Program-made: the position numbers and the translations under genes | The notes under the pieces: generated by a model | Database searches by the model: none | Told to the model about the DNA's origin: nothing | Seen by the model: the letters and a program-made list of their open reading frames with translations, nothing else | From: Chromatiaceae bacterium | Lineage (GTDB): Bacteria; Pseudomonadota; Gammaproteobacteria; Chromatiales; Chromatiaceae | Reading direction: 5' to 3' | DNA: 64,000 bases | NCBI GenBank assembly: GCA_024235395.1 | Contig: JACKMK010000001.1 | Span: 1,364,001 to 1,428,000, forward strand | In this document: positions 43,382 through 52,112 of the stretch, one piece after another | Numbering within the stretch: position 1 is the stretch's first letter | Layout: each line of letters starts with the position of its first letter

Positions 43382-44228
43382 ACATGCCCGCCCCCAGGAC
43401 CTCCAACCGTTGCGTCCGACGCTGCGGGACCGCGTACCGGTATTGCCGCCGGGTGCACCCTACCTGTTGCGGGCACTACACGAGGACCTGCCGTTCAACG
43501 AGATTGCACGCGCGATCGAACGCGTACCCAGTGTTGCCGGCCGACTGCTCGCACTCGCCAACTCCGCCTGGTCTTCACCGATCAGTCCCGTCACCTCACT
43601 CGAGGCCGCTTGCAGCCGGCTTGGCTTGCGCGTCGTGCGTACCGCAAGCATCGCGCTTGCCGTCGCACAACCGTTCAATCCCGCACGCTGCCCGGCGTTC
43701 GACGCCGCGGCGTTCTGGATTTCGGCATTGCTGAATGCCGAAGCGGCCAACGCGCTGGCCCAGCGAATCCAACGCGACGAAGTCTCTACTGCGCGCACCG
43801 CGGCGTTGTTGAGCAACCTTGGCCTGCTGTGGCTCGCCGAGGCACTACCGCGAGAAACCGGCGCGGCGCTCGAAGCCACACACGACGGTCCCCCGGGCAG
43901 CCTGGACCGCCACCTCGAAGCGCTGTGCGGACTGGGTTACATCGAGGCCAGCGCTCAATTGGCCGAGGCCTGGAACCTGCCAGAAGTCCTGCAGGAGGCA
44001 ATTGCGTCGCAGCAGCGGGCCGACGCCCAGGCGTCGGTCCTGGCCCAGTTGGTGAGCGCCGCCACCAGCATGCGTGCGACCCTGCAACGCGATTCCGGGT
44101 GGACCGAAGACCTGCGTCTTTTGCGACTTGGACTCGATCCCGCGGCACAGCAGGCCGCCTTTGCCCAGCTCAAGTTCGCGCAGGTGCGCACTGTGGAGTT
44201 GGCGGAGACCCTGTTCGCCGGCCACTGA
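43374..44228 (+). CDS. HDOD-domain protein (284 aa)
   Basis: Start at 43374 has GAGGAG and overlaps the previous stop. The HDOD core is clear: PYLLRALHEDLPFNEIARAI, ANSAWSSPISPVTSLEAACSRLG and NLGLLWLAEALPRE, with HD residues degenerate as usual for the family. HDOD proteins connect signalling proteins in c-di-GMP and chemotaxis systems. Coupling with the GGDEF-EAL gene suggests a joint role. Confidence 0.85.
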   Translation: MPEHARPQDLQPLRPTLRDRVPVLPPGAPYLLRALHEDLPFNEIARAIERVPSVAGRLLALANSAWSSPISPVTSLEAACSRLGLRVVRTASIALAVAQPFNPARCPAFDAAAFWISALLNAEAANALAQRIQRDEVSTARTAALLSNLGLLWLAEALPRETGAALEATHDGPPGSLDRHLEALCGLGYIEASAQLAEAWNLPEVLQEAIASQQRADAQASVLAQLVSAATSMRATLQRDSGWTEDLRLLRLGLDPAAQQAAFAQLKFAQVRTVELAETLFAGH

Positions 44229-44242
44229 GCGGCGTACGCGGT

Positions 44243-45187
44243 TCAATCACCGGCGAACGCGTCGGTCGCCTCTACGAGCCGACTGCGAATCCCCGGCTCG
44301 GTCGCCGAATGGCCGGCACCGGGAATGATCGCCAGCTCGCTACCCGCCCACGCACGATGCAGTTCCCACGCGTTTTCGAGCGGGCAGATCGCATCGTAGC
44401 GGCCGTGCACGATCACGCCCGGGATGCCATTCAGGCGGTGCGCATCCTCGAGCAGCTGGTTCGGTCGCAGAAAAGTGTCATGCATGAAATAGTGGCACTC
44501 GATGCGTGCCAGACTCAGCGCGACATGCGGTTGCACGAAATGCGCCGCAACCTGATCGTTCGGCATCAGGGTCGCCGTACGGCCCTCCCAAAGCGACCAG
44601 GCCTTGGCCGCCGCAAGACGCCGCAACTCGTCGTCGCCGGTCAGCAGACGGTGATAGGCGGACAACAGGTCGCCGCGCTCGGCGATATCGATCGGCGCGA
44701 CGTAGTCCTGCCAGTAGTCCGGGAACAGACGGCTCGCCCCCTGCTGATAGAACCAGGCGATCTCGTGCGGCCGACACAAAAAGATGCCGCGCAGGACCAG
44801 CGCGCTGACGCGCTCCGGGTGGGTCTGTGCATAGGCCAGGGCGAGTGTCGATCCCCAGGAACCACCGAATACCAGCCAGCGGTCGATACCCAGGTGCTCG
44901 CGTATCCTCTCGATATCCGCGACCAGATCCCAGGTGGTGTTGTCGCGCAGTTCGGCGTGCGGCGTCGAACGCCCTGCTCCGCGCTGGTCGAACAGCACCA
45001 CCCGGTAACGCTGCGGGTCGAAGAATCGGCGATGATAGGGTTCACAGCCGGCACCCGGACCACCGTGCAGGAACAGCGCCGGCTGCCCGTCCGGATGACC
45101 GACCTCTTCGACATACAACGAATGCCGGTCATCGACCGCGAGATGCTGCGCGCGGTACGGAAGGATCTCTGGGTAAAGGTCTCTCAT
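44243..45187 (-). CDS. pip: Proline iminopeptidase (314 aa)
   Basis: Peptidase S33 with the HGGPGAGC oxyanion region (about residue 41), nucleophile Ser110 in GGSWGSTLAL, Asp in HGRYDAICP and His in GAGHSATEP. It begins MRDLYPEILPYRAQHL. It removes N-terminal proline in the cytosol. Convergent with the HDOD gene and 48 bases downstream of typA. Confidence 0.93.
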   Translation of the reverse strand: MRDLYPEILPYRAQHLAVDDRHSLYVEEVGHPDGQPALFLHGGPGAGCEPYHRRFFDPQRYRVVLFDQRGAGRSTPHAELRDNTTWDLVADIERIREHLGIDRWLVFGGSWGSTLALAYAQTHPERVSALVLRGIFLCRPHEIAWFYQQGASRLFPDYWQDYVAPIDIAERGDLLSAYHRLLTGDDELRRLAAAKAWSLWEGRTATLMPNDQVAAHFVQPHVALSLARIECHYFMHDTFLRPNQLLEDAHRLNGIPGVIVHGRYDAICPLENAWELHRAWAGSELAIIPGAGHSATEPGIRSRLVEATDAFAGD

Positions 45188-45235
45188 GGCCGCCAAGTCT
45201 AAACGTTCTGTGGCAGCGGGTCGCGGTAAGGTGAC

Positions 45236-47047
45236 TCAGCCGCGTGCAGACCTTTTGCGTTCGTGCTCCTTGAGGAATCGCTTGCGCAGGCGGATCGCAT
45301 TCGGCGTGATCTCCACCAGCTCGTCGTCCTCGATGAATTCCAGCGCCTGCTCCAGGCTGAGACGAATCGCCGGGGTCAGCATCACCGCATCATCCTTGCC
45401 CGCGGCGCGAATATTGGTGAGCTGCTTCGCCTTCAACGGATTCACGGTCAGGTCGTTGTCGCGTGCGTGGATGCCGACGACCTGCCCCTCGTACACCTCG
45501 TCGCCCGGCTTGACGAACAGCCGCCCACGCTCCTGCAGGTTCATCAATGCATAACCCAGCACCTTGCCGGTGCCGTTGGAGATCATCACCCCGTTTTTGC
45601 GCGGCGCGATGCCACCGTGCTGCGCCGGTCCGTAGTGGTCGAACACATGGTAGATCAGGCCGGTACCCGAGGTGGTGGTCATGAACTCGGTCTGGAAACC
45701 GATCAGCCCGCGCGAAGGGATCAGGTAGTCGAGGCGGACCCGTCCCTGCCCGTCCGGCTGCATGTCACGGAGTTCGCCCTTGCGAACGCCGAGCGCCTCC
45801 ATGACCGCGCCCTGGTCATCCGTTTCGACGTCCACCGTGAGCTGTTCGTAGGGTTCGCAGACCTCGCCTTCCACTTCGCGGAAGATCACCTCCGGGCGCG
45901 ACACCGCCAGCTCGAAACCCTCACGGCGCATGTTTTCTAGCAGCACCGAGAGGTGCAGCTCGCCGCGTCCGGAGACCTTGAATTTCTCTGGATCGGTACC
46001 CTCCTCCACGCGCAGTGCCACGTTGTGGATCAGTTCGCGTTCGAGGCGCTCTTTCAGCTGGCGCGAGGTCAGGTACTTGCCTTCGCGTCCGGCGAACGGC
46101 GAACTGTTGACCTGGAAGGTCATGGATACAGTGGGTTCGTCGACCGTCAACGGCGGCAATGCCTCAATGGCATCCGGATCGCACAGGGTGTCCGAGACAT
46201 TCGGGGCCTCGATCCCGGTGATCGCGATGATGTCGCCGGCACTCGCCTCGGCCACCTCGTGACGCTGCAGCCCGAGGTAGCCATATACCAAGCCGATCCT
46301 GGCCTTGTGCGTCTCACCGTCGTACTTGACGACGACCACCTGCTGGTTCGGCCGAATGCTGCCCCGGGTGATCCGGCCGACCGCGATCGCGCCCACGTAG
46401 CTGTTGTAGTCGAGATTCGAGATCTGCATCTGCAGCGGGCCCTTGGGATCGACCTCCGGGACCGGGCAGTGTTCGATGATCGCCTCGAACAACGGCGTCA
46501 TATCGCCCTCGCGGACGCTGTCGTCGGCCGAGGCGTAGCCATTGATCGCCGACGCGTAGATGATCGGGAAGTCGAGCTGCGCATCGCTCGCCCCGAGGTT
46601 GTCGAAAAGTTCGAACACCTGGTTGACGACCCAGCTCGGCCGCGCGCCGGGTTTGTCGATCTTGTTGACCACCACGATCGGCCGCAGACCGTGCTTGAAC
46701 GCCTTCTGGGTCACGAACCGCGTCTGCGGCATCGGCCCCTCCTGGGCATCGACCAGCAGCAGCACAGAATCGACCATCGACAGGACGCGTTCGACCTCAC
46801 CGCCGAAATCGGCGTGCCCCGGAGTGTCCACGATGTTGATCCGATAGTCCTTCCAGCGAATCGCGGTGTTCTTCGCAAGGATGGTGATCCCGCGCTCGCG
46901 TTCCTGGTCGTTCGAATCCATCACCCGCTCGACGCGACCAAACCGGTCACCGAGCGTGCCGGATTGTTTGAGCAGTTCGTCGACCAGGGTGGTCTTGCCA
47001 TGGTCGACGTGCGCGATGATCGCGATGTTTCTGAGGTTCTGGATCAA
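45236..47047 (-). CDS. typA: Ribosome-associated GTPase TypA/BipA (603 aa)
   Basis: G1 motif AHVDHGKT (residues 12-19), G3 DTPGHADFGGEV, G4 VVNKIDKPGARP, then EF-G-like domains and the BipA C-terminal domain (VDVETDDQGAVMEALGVRKG, RGRLFVKPGDEVYEGQVVG). It binds the 70S ribosome and acts in stress-related translation and ribosome assembly. The start is TTG at 47047 with a weak SD; full length matches the family. Confidence 0.96.
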   Translation of the reverse strand: MIQNLRNIAIIAHVDHGKTTLVDELLKQSGTLGDRFGRVERVMDSNDQERERGITILAKNTAIRWKDYRINIVDTPGHADFGGEVERVLSMVDSVLLLVDAQEGPMPQTRFVTQKAFKHGLRPIVVVNKIDKPGARPSWVVNQVFELFDNLGASDAQLDFPIIYASAINGYASADDSVREGDMTPLFEAIIEHCPVPEVDPKGPLQMQISNLDYNSYVGAIAVGRITRGSIRPNQQVVVVKYDGETHKARIGLVYGYLGLQRHEVAEASAGDIIAITGIEAPNVSDTLCDPDAIEALPPLTVDEPTVSMTFQVNSSPFAGREGKYLTSRQLKERLERELIHNVALRVEEGTDPEKFKVSGRGELHLSVLLENMRREGFELAVSRPEVIFREVEGEVCEPYEQLTVDVETDDQGAVMEALGVRKGELRDMQPDGQGRVRLDYLIPSRGLIGFQTEFMTTTSGTGLIYHVFDHYGPAQHGGIAPRKNGVMISNGTGKVLGYALMNLQERGRLFVKPGDEVYEGQVVGIHARDNDLTVNPLKAKQLTNIRAAGKDDAVMLTPAIRLSLEQALEFIEDDELVEITPNAIRLRKRFLKEHERKRSARG

Positions 47048-47372
47048 GGGGAATCACCGGGGCGGGACAGCGGGCGCGCGATTATACCTGCGCCGATGGG
47101 CCCGCGATATCAGATTGTGTGTCAACACCGACAGCAAAGACGCCGACCGGCGATTACTGCGCGCCAAAACCTGTGGATAACTCTGTGAATGGTTTGTGCT
47201 GGCCGGGCGGCGATCGGGGGCACGCTCACAGATCGCGCCGATGGCTCATAAAACATTCAGTCAATCAGTTGCTTAGAGCAGGAACCATTGGAATGACGGA
47301 AATTCGTCACAAAAAGCGGCAAAACCGCCGACGGCTGTGGTGTGGATAGATGACCACCCGCTGGATCGGCTT
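47048..47372 (-). promoter_or_regulatory. typA upstream region with a consensus -10
   Basis: On the reverse strand TATAAT lies at 47086-47081, 34 bases before the typA start, without a good -35 at 16-18 bases. The rest of the 325-base interval has no gene. It contains one perfect DnaA-box sequence TGTGGATAA at 47172-47180, and a near match at 47341, too few for an origin. Confidence 0.4.
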
Positions 47373-47804
47373 TCAGTTGCCGGCAGGGCGGTAGCCCATC
47401 GATTTGGAGCCGGTCAGATCCCAGGAGAAGGTGCAGTCGAGTTCCGAGAGCACCGCGATCATGCCGCGCTCACCGTCACCGAGCATGATCGCCAGCGGTG
47501 AGCGCCGACCGAACCGACGGTGCCCCTGGCGCACCCAGCGTCCAGCCATGCGGGGGTTCAACGGGTAGGTGGTACGTAGCGCGTCGGCAATGCGCAGCAG
47601 ATAACCTGCGCGACGCAAGGTCGCCGGATCGTCCGGCAGCAGCTGGGTACCTTCACGCAGCTTGTTGAGTGCCCGGGCACGCATGGTGTCGGGCAGACAC
47701 AACACGCCCTGAATCTCGCGCGAATCGAGCTGCCACGAATCCAGCAGACCCATGACGGCCTGGGTAATGTCGCTCAACGCCTCGCTCTGCTGCCGATCGC
47801 TCAT
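47373..47804 (-). CDS. ParS/MbcA-type toxin-binding (DUF2384) protein, orphan antitoxin-like (143 aa)
   Basis: The ATG at 47804 is eight bases after GAGAGG. The C-terminal two-thirds match the Xre/MbcA/ParS toxin-binding domain: LLRIADALRTTYPLNPRMAG and RRSPLAIMLGDGERGMIAVL. The N-terminal half is a short helical DNA-binding-like part. Such proteins normally precede a RES-domain toxin, but none is adjacent. It may be a solitary regulator. Location next to typA and far from the island argues for domestication. Confidence 0.8.
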   Translation of the reverse strand: MSDRQQSEALSDITQAVMGLLDSWQLDSREIQGVLCLPDTMRARALNKLREGTQLLPDDPATLRRAGYLLRIADALRTTYPLNPRMAGRWVRQGHRRFGRRSPLAIMLGDGERGMIAVLSELDCTFSWDLTGSKSMGYRPAGN

Positions 47805-47926
47805 CGTCACTGCCTCTCAAATACGAGTCCGGACTACGCTGCACTGCGCGGCCGTCAAAACCCCAGATGTCCGACGGATACTAGCACCGGCCCCTGGTCG
47901 AGCTACCCTGCGCAGGCCACGGCAAT

Positions 47927-48400
47927 TCAACTGCCGAACAGTCGCTGCCACCAACGTCGTCGGCCCGCCGGCTGTCGGGCGGCGGCGAGATCAGGGGGCG
48001 GCAGCCGGCTCAGCACCCAGCCCGGGAGCGGCGGATTGTCGCTGTACCCGCAGCTGACGCCGAGATTGTTCGGATCGTAGATCTTGATCATCGATGGCGC
48101 GGCCGGATCGTCCGCGTAGACGATTCCACAGTAGTCATGCGCGTGTTCTCGGTGCAGCAGCTGGTCGATCTCATCGATAAAGCGCAGCAGATCCACCTCG
48201 GCCAGCGCCTCGACCGGTGGCGGCTCGCCCACCGCGTATACGAACCAACCCCTTGGTGCGGCACGCAGCCGATCCCACAACGCGTCGAGTTGCGGCCAGC
48301 GCAAAGCGGACGTGAAGCTGCCGCGAAACGCGCGGAGGTACGCTTCGGGATCCGCCACTGCGGGCGCATCGCCGCTGGCTTCGGCTTCGTGCTGGGTCAT
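47927..48400 (-). CDS. Conserved hypothetical protein (157 aa)
   Basis: The start at 48400 (MTQHEAEASGDAPAV) is preferred to the longer frame that runs into the purC promoter. Motifs include RAAPRGWFVYAVGEPPP, DYCGIVYADDPAAPSMIKIYDP and NNLGVSCGYSDNPPLPGWVLS, like a family of gammaproteobacterial proteins of unknown function. The tail is basic and Trp-rich (GRRRWWQRLFGS). Divergent from purC with 67 bases between starts. Confidence 0.65.
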   Translation of the reverse strand: MTQHEAEASGDAPAVADPEAYLRAFRGSFTSALRWPQLDALWDRLRAAPRGWFVYAVGEPPPVEALAEVDLLRFIDEIDQLLHREHAHDYCGIVYADDPAAPSMIKIYDPNNLGVSCGYSDNPPLPGWVLSRLPPPDLAAARQPAGRRRWWQRLFGS

Positions 48401-48467
48401 GCCGACACGATGCCACCAATCGTCCCGCGACGCTATACTGTGGCGCCCAAATCGACCCGAGCCTGAA

Positions 48468-49352
48468 ATGCCTGCCCTGCACCAATCCGCGCTCTCCGGA
48501 CTCACCTTGATCAACCGCGGCAAGGTCCGCGACGTCTACGAGATCGATGACGACCACCTTTTGATCGTCGCTACGGATCGGCTGTCGGCATTCGACGTGG
48601 TGCTGCCGCAGCCGATTCCGGGCAAGGGCGAGGTACTGACCCGCGTGGCCAATTTCTGGTTTCAACGCACACGCGACATCATCCCGAACCACCTCAGCGA
48701 CCGACCGCTCGACCAAGTGGTCACCGACCCGGTGGAACGGGCGGCGCTCGGCGAGCGCGCGATCGTCGTCAGGAAGCTCAAGCCCTTGCCCGTCGAGGCA
48801 ATCGTGCGCGGCTACCTGATCGGTTCCGGCTGGAAGGACTACCAGGCGAACGGCAGCATCTGCGGCATTGCACTTCCCGGCGGGCTGCGCATGGCGGACC
48901 GTCTGCCCGAGCCGATCTTCACCCCCTCCACAAAAGCGGGTGCCGGCGAACACGACACGAATATCGATTTTGCGCACACCGAACAGTTGCTCGGTGCGGA
49001 ACTCGCAGCACGGGTACGCGACGTCAGTCTGGCCATCTACAAGGATTCCGCGGCGTACGCATTGGAACGCGGCATCATCATCGCCGACACCAAGTTCGAG
49101 TTTGGTGTCGATGACCACGGCAGGCTGCACCTGATCGACGAGATCCTCACGCCCGATTCGTCGCGTTTCTGGCCGGCCGATCAATACCGTCCGGGGATCA
49201 GCCCACCCAGTTTCGACAAGCAGTTCGTGCGCGATTACCTGGAAACCCTCGACTGGGACAAGACCCCGCCCGGACCGATGCTGCCGCAGGAAATCATCGA
49301 CAAGACGGCGGCGAAATACCGCGAGGCCGAGACCCGGCTGACGGGTCGTTGA
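48468..49352 (+). CDS. purC: Phosphoribosylaminoimidazole-succinocarboxamide synthase (294 aa)
   Basis: The SAICAR synthase core is clear: RGKVRDVYEIDDDHLLIVAT, VRGYLIGSGWKDY, ADTKFEFGVD and DEILTPDSSRFW. It joins aspartate to CAIR in purine synthesis. The length and long C-terminal arm are those of the 290-300 residue class, as in yeast and many proteobacteria, not the short 237-residue E. coli type. It is the first gene of the forward run 48468-50620. Confidence 0.95.
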   Translation: MPALHQSALSGLTLINRGKVRDVYEIDDDHLLIVATDRLSAFDVVLPQPIPGKGEVLTRVANFWFQRTRDIIPNHLSDRPLDQVVTDPVERAALGERAIVVRKLKPLPVEAIVRGYLIGSGWKDYQANGSICGIALPGGLRMADRLPEPIFTPSTKAGAGEHDTNIDFAHTEQLLGAELAARVRDVSLAIYKDSAAYALERGIIIADTKFEFGVDDHGRLHLIDEILTPDSSRFWPADQYRPGISPPSFDKQFVRDYLETLDWDKTPPGPMLPQEIIDKTAAKYREAETRLTGR

Positions 49353-49394
49353 ACCGCGGGTCGCCGCACGCCACCAGCCCCACGATCTAGCGCC

Positions 49395-49646
49395 ATGTCG
49401 GCAGTACCACGCATCACGTTGTTTACCGCTCCAGACTGCCCCCACTGCCGTCAGGTCAAGCAGTACCTGCGTCAGAAGGGACTGCGCTTTCAGGAACTGG
49501 ACATCCAGAAGAGCCCGCGCGCCCAGAAGGCCTTTGCGCGCCTCGGCGCCCGCGGCGTACCGGTGCTGCTGGTCGGCGACACGCGTATCGACGGTTTCGA
49601 TCGCAGGCGCCTCGACAGGTTGCTGGCGAAGGATGGATCCGCTTGA
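49395..49646 (+). CDS. Glutaredoxin-like protein (83 aa)
   Basis: Thioredoxin fold with CPHC (about residues 15-18, APDCPHCRQVKQYL), cis-Pro in ARGVPVLLVGD and the DGFDRRRLDRLL helix. The CPHC site and GFDR resemble the NrdH/Uxx subgroup of glutaredoxins. It probably acts in thiol reduction in the cytosol. The stop overlaps the TTG of srkA (TTGA). Confidence 0.9.
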   Translation: MSAVPRITLFTAPDCPHCRQVKQYLRQKGLRFQELDIQKSPRAQKAFARLGARGVPVLLVGDTRIDGFDRRRLDRLLAKDGSA

Positions 49647-50620
49647 GCCACCCTTACGAGTCCCTGACTCCCGACCTGATCCTGGATGCCGTAGCCGCCG
49701 CCGGGTTGGACCCCGACGGCCATCTCCTGGCGTTGAACAGTTACGAAAACCGCGTGTTCCAGGTCGGCGTCGAAGGACAGGCGCCGCTGGTGGCCAAGTT
49801 CTACCGCCCCGACCGCTGGACCGACCAACAGATCGTCGAGGAACACGACTTCTCCCACGAACTGGCTGCAGCGGAGATCCCGGTGGTTGCGCCTTGGCGA
49901 GACGCCAGCGGAGAAAGCCTGCTACGGCACGGTGGGTTCCGCTTCTCGCTGTTTCCTCGCCGGGGAGGAAGGGCGCCGGAGCCCGGTGACCTCGACCAAC
50001 TCGAATGGATAGGCCGCTTCATCGGTCGCATCCACCTTGCCGGACAGGCCCGGCCGTTCGCGCACCGCCCGAACCTGGATGTCGCGGGCATGGGCTGGAC
50101 CGCGCGCGAGGAGGTGCTGAACAGCCCACTGCTGCCACGGCATGAGCGCGCCGCCTACGCCACGATCAGCGAACAGCTGCTGACCGAGATCGAGCACCGC
50201 TTCGCGGCCGTCGATGCGGCCCGGATCCGGCTGCATGGCGACTGTCACCACGGCAACATACTGTGGACCGATCTGGGTCCGCATTTCGTGGATCTCGATG
50301 ATTGTCGTAACGGTCCCGCGATCCAGGATCTGTGGATGCTGCTGCACGGCGACCGCACTGAGCGCACGCTCCAGCTCAGCGCGATGCTCGACGGTTATCG
50401 CCTGTTCCACGATCTGGATCTGCGCGAACTTGCGATGATCGAACCACTGCGCGGCCTGCGGCTGGTCCACTACAGCGGCTGGCTGGCGAAACGCTGGCCT
50501 GACCCGGCGTTCCCGGCGGCGTTTCCTTGGGCCGCATCCGACCATTATTGGTCACAGCACGTACAGGACCTGCGAGAGCAGCTGGCGGAACTCGACCTGC
50601 CGCCGCTGGTGCTTTACTGA
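49643..50620 (+). CDS. srkA: Stress-response serine/threonine kinase SrkA/YihE (325 aa)
   Basis: TTG start at 49643 after GAAGGA; the frame has no ATG nearby. The YihE fold is clear: LALNSYENRVFQV, LVAKFYRPDRWTDQQIVEEHDF, the catalytic loop RLHGDCHHGNIL and the metal-binding VDLDDCRNGPAIQDLW. It is a conserved stress kinase that counters MazEF-type death in E. coli. Translationally coupled to the glutaredoxin gene, suggesting joint redox-stress control. Confidence 0.93.
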   Translation: MSHPYESLTPDLILDAVAAAGLDPDGHLLALNSYENRVFQVGVEGQAPLVAKFYRPDRWTDQQIVEEHDFSHELAAAEIPVVAPWRDASGESLLRHGGFRFSLFPRRGGRAPEPGDLDQLEWIGRFIGRIHLAGQARPFAHRPNLDVAGMGWTAREEVLNSPLLPRHERAAYATISEQLLTEIEHRFAAVDAARIRLHGDCHHGNILWTDLGPHFVDLDDCRNGPAIQDLWMLLHGDRTERTLQLSAMLDGYRLFHDLDLRELAMIEPLRGLRLVHYSGWLAKRWPDPAFPAAFPWAASDHYWSQHVQDLREQLAELDLPPLVLY

Positions 50621-50621
50621 A

Positions 50622-51014
50622 TCACCCGACAATCCGCCGCCAGTAGGTGGGACGCCAGTAATACAGCACGGTCGTGTCCTCATAAGGATAGGAGTCCGCG
50701 TACTTCTGACCGGCTTGCGGCTCTTCGATGTTGTCCCGGCTGATATCCACAGGACGCCACTGTTCATCACGTGGTTCGCCTTCCAGCGGTCGGCGTGTCT
50801 GGCCCACCCTGCGCCGTTCCGACGTTCCCCGTGTCGCGTAGTTTTGCTGAGCTTCGACCAAACTGACATGATTGGCACTACCGGGCATTGTCGGGAACCG
50901 CAACTGATCCAGGCTGTCTTCCCAGCCACAGATCGGGCACAGCTGGTTGAACCCCGGCTGGTGGTCGAATACACGGTGCCCACAACAGGGACATGGAAAC
51001 TTGTTCGAATACAC
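50622..51014 (-). CDS. CPCC-type cysteine-rich protein (130 aa)
   Basis: GTG at 51014 is five bases after GGGAG. The N-terminus carries two Cys pairs, FPCPCCGHRVF and LCPICGWEDSLDQLRFP, matching the cysteine-rich CPCC family, probably a zinc ribbon. Beyond it are charged helices and a Tyr/Trp-rich end (VLYYWRPTYWRRIVG). Function unknown. Convergent with srkA: only one base separates the two stops. Confidence 0.8.
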   Translation of the reverse strand: MYSNKFPCPCCGHRVFDHQPGFNQLCPICGWEDSLDQLRFPTMPGSANHVSLVEAQQNYATRGTSERRRVGQTRRPLEGEPRDEQWRPVDISRDNIEEPQAGQKYADSYPYEDTTVLYYWRPTYWRRIVG

Positions 51015-51138
51015 GGACACTCCCGTTGAGACTTCGGTACCACTATACCGCCATTCATCCCCGCTTAAACGCGCACCAGTTGCGCCGTCAGCCCTCGGTC
51101 GCACATACAATGACCTTGGCCGCAAAGGAAACCGGACA

Positions 51139-51990
51139 GTGACCGACTACCGACAGTTCACCCCTAGGATCCTGGTCACGACAGATTTCAGCGACGCCAG
51201 CGAACGCGCATTCTTCCATGCGCTGGCACTGGCGGTCCGCTTGCAGGCGCGCCTGACGCTGTTGCACACCGGCGCGGAAGGCCGCGACAGCGTGCCTTGG
51301 GATCGCTTCCCGGGCGTCCGCCAGACGCTGACAAAATGGGGATTGCTGGCGCCGGATGCGCCACGTTCGGCCATCGCCGAATCCCTGCATGTCGGCGTCG
51401 CGAAGATGGCCATCCGTGATGACGCCCGCAACGGCATCACCGATTATCTGCGCCGTAATCCAACCGATCTGCTGGTGATGGCCACTGAAGGGCGCACCGG
51501 CATCGCACGCCTGTTCCGCCCTTCTGTCGCGGACAGCGTATGCCGTGCGACCCGCAGCCGCACGTTGATGCTGCCGAAAAGCGCCGGAGGGTTCGTCGAC
51601 CCGGATACCGGCCGCTCCACGTTGAAGCGCGTCGCCTGGATATTCGACGCTGAAACTGATCCGCACGCCGCAATGACCTACCTCCGCGGTTGGCTGCCTA
51701 TGCTGGCCGCCGACCAGGGTCTCGAGATCGTCGCGTTGAGAGTCGGCGACACCGCGCAGGCGCCTCCAATCGTGCTGCCGCAGTCGGCCGGGGGAGTCAG
51801 CTGGCGCGAGGAGAGCGCTGGCGGCGACCCGGTATCCGCTGCCACCCGCGCGGCGCGCGAGCTCGGCGCGGGCCTGGTCGCGTTGCAGATGCACGATCCG
51901 GTCGGACCCTGGAAACGAATGCGCGGCAGCCGCACGGACAAGATCCTGCGCGAACTGCAATTGCCGTTGCTCACCCTGCCGGCCGCGTGA
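51139..51990 (+). CDS. Tandem universal stress protein (283 aa)
   Basis: GTG at 51139 follows AAAGGA. The first UspA domain (residues 8-150) has RILVTTDFSDASERAFFHAL and the nucleotide-loop end DLLVMATEGRTGIARLFRPS. The second half (165-283) is a degenerate Usp domain. It should bind ATP or act in stress. The next gene is convergent. Confidence 0.87.
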   Translation: MTDYRQFTPRILVTTDFSDASERAFFHALALAVRLQARLTLLHTGAEGRDSVPWDRFPGVRQTLTKWGLLAPDAPRSAIAESLHVGVAKMAIRDDARNGITDYLRRNPTDLLVMATEGRTGIARLFRPSVADSVCRATRSRTLMLPKSAGGFVDPDTGRSTLKRVAWIFDAETDPHAAMTYLRGWLPMLAADQGLEIVALRVGDTAQAPPIVLPQSAGGVSWREESAGGDPVSAATRAARELGAGLVALQMHDPVGPWKRMRGSRTDKILRELQLPLLTLPAA

Positions 51991-52028
51991 TCCCGACCCG
52001 AGCACCTTGTCGGTAGTGGATCACGGCC

Positions 52029-52056
52029 AAAAAAAGACCCCGTATCAAACGGGGTC
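52029..52056 (-). terminator. Strong intrinsic terminator of the tkt-gap-pgk-pyk-fba run
   Basis: GACCCCGT and ACGGGGTC form an 8-bp GC-rich stem around five bases at 52036-52056. On the reverse strand seven T residues follow (A run at 52029-52035). It ends transcription just past fba. Confidence 0.88.
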
Positions 52057-52112
52057 CGAATGCGTGCGGGGCGCTGTGTCGCCCCGCTGAGTGTCGGCGC
52101 GCCGCCTTGTGG

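Noticed and set aside
47172..47349. DnaA-box sequence TGTGGATAA and a near match
   Set aside because: Only one perfect copy, no AT-rich unwinding element and no dnaA/gidA-type neighbours, so not an origin.
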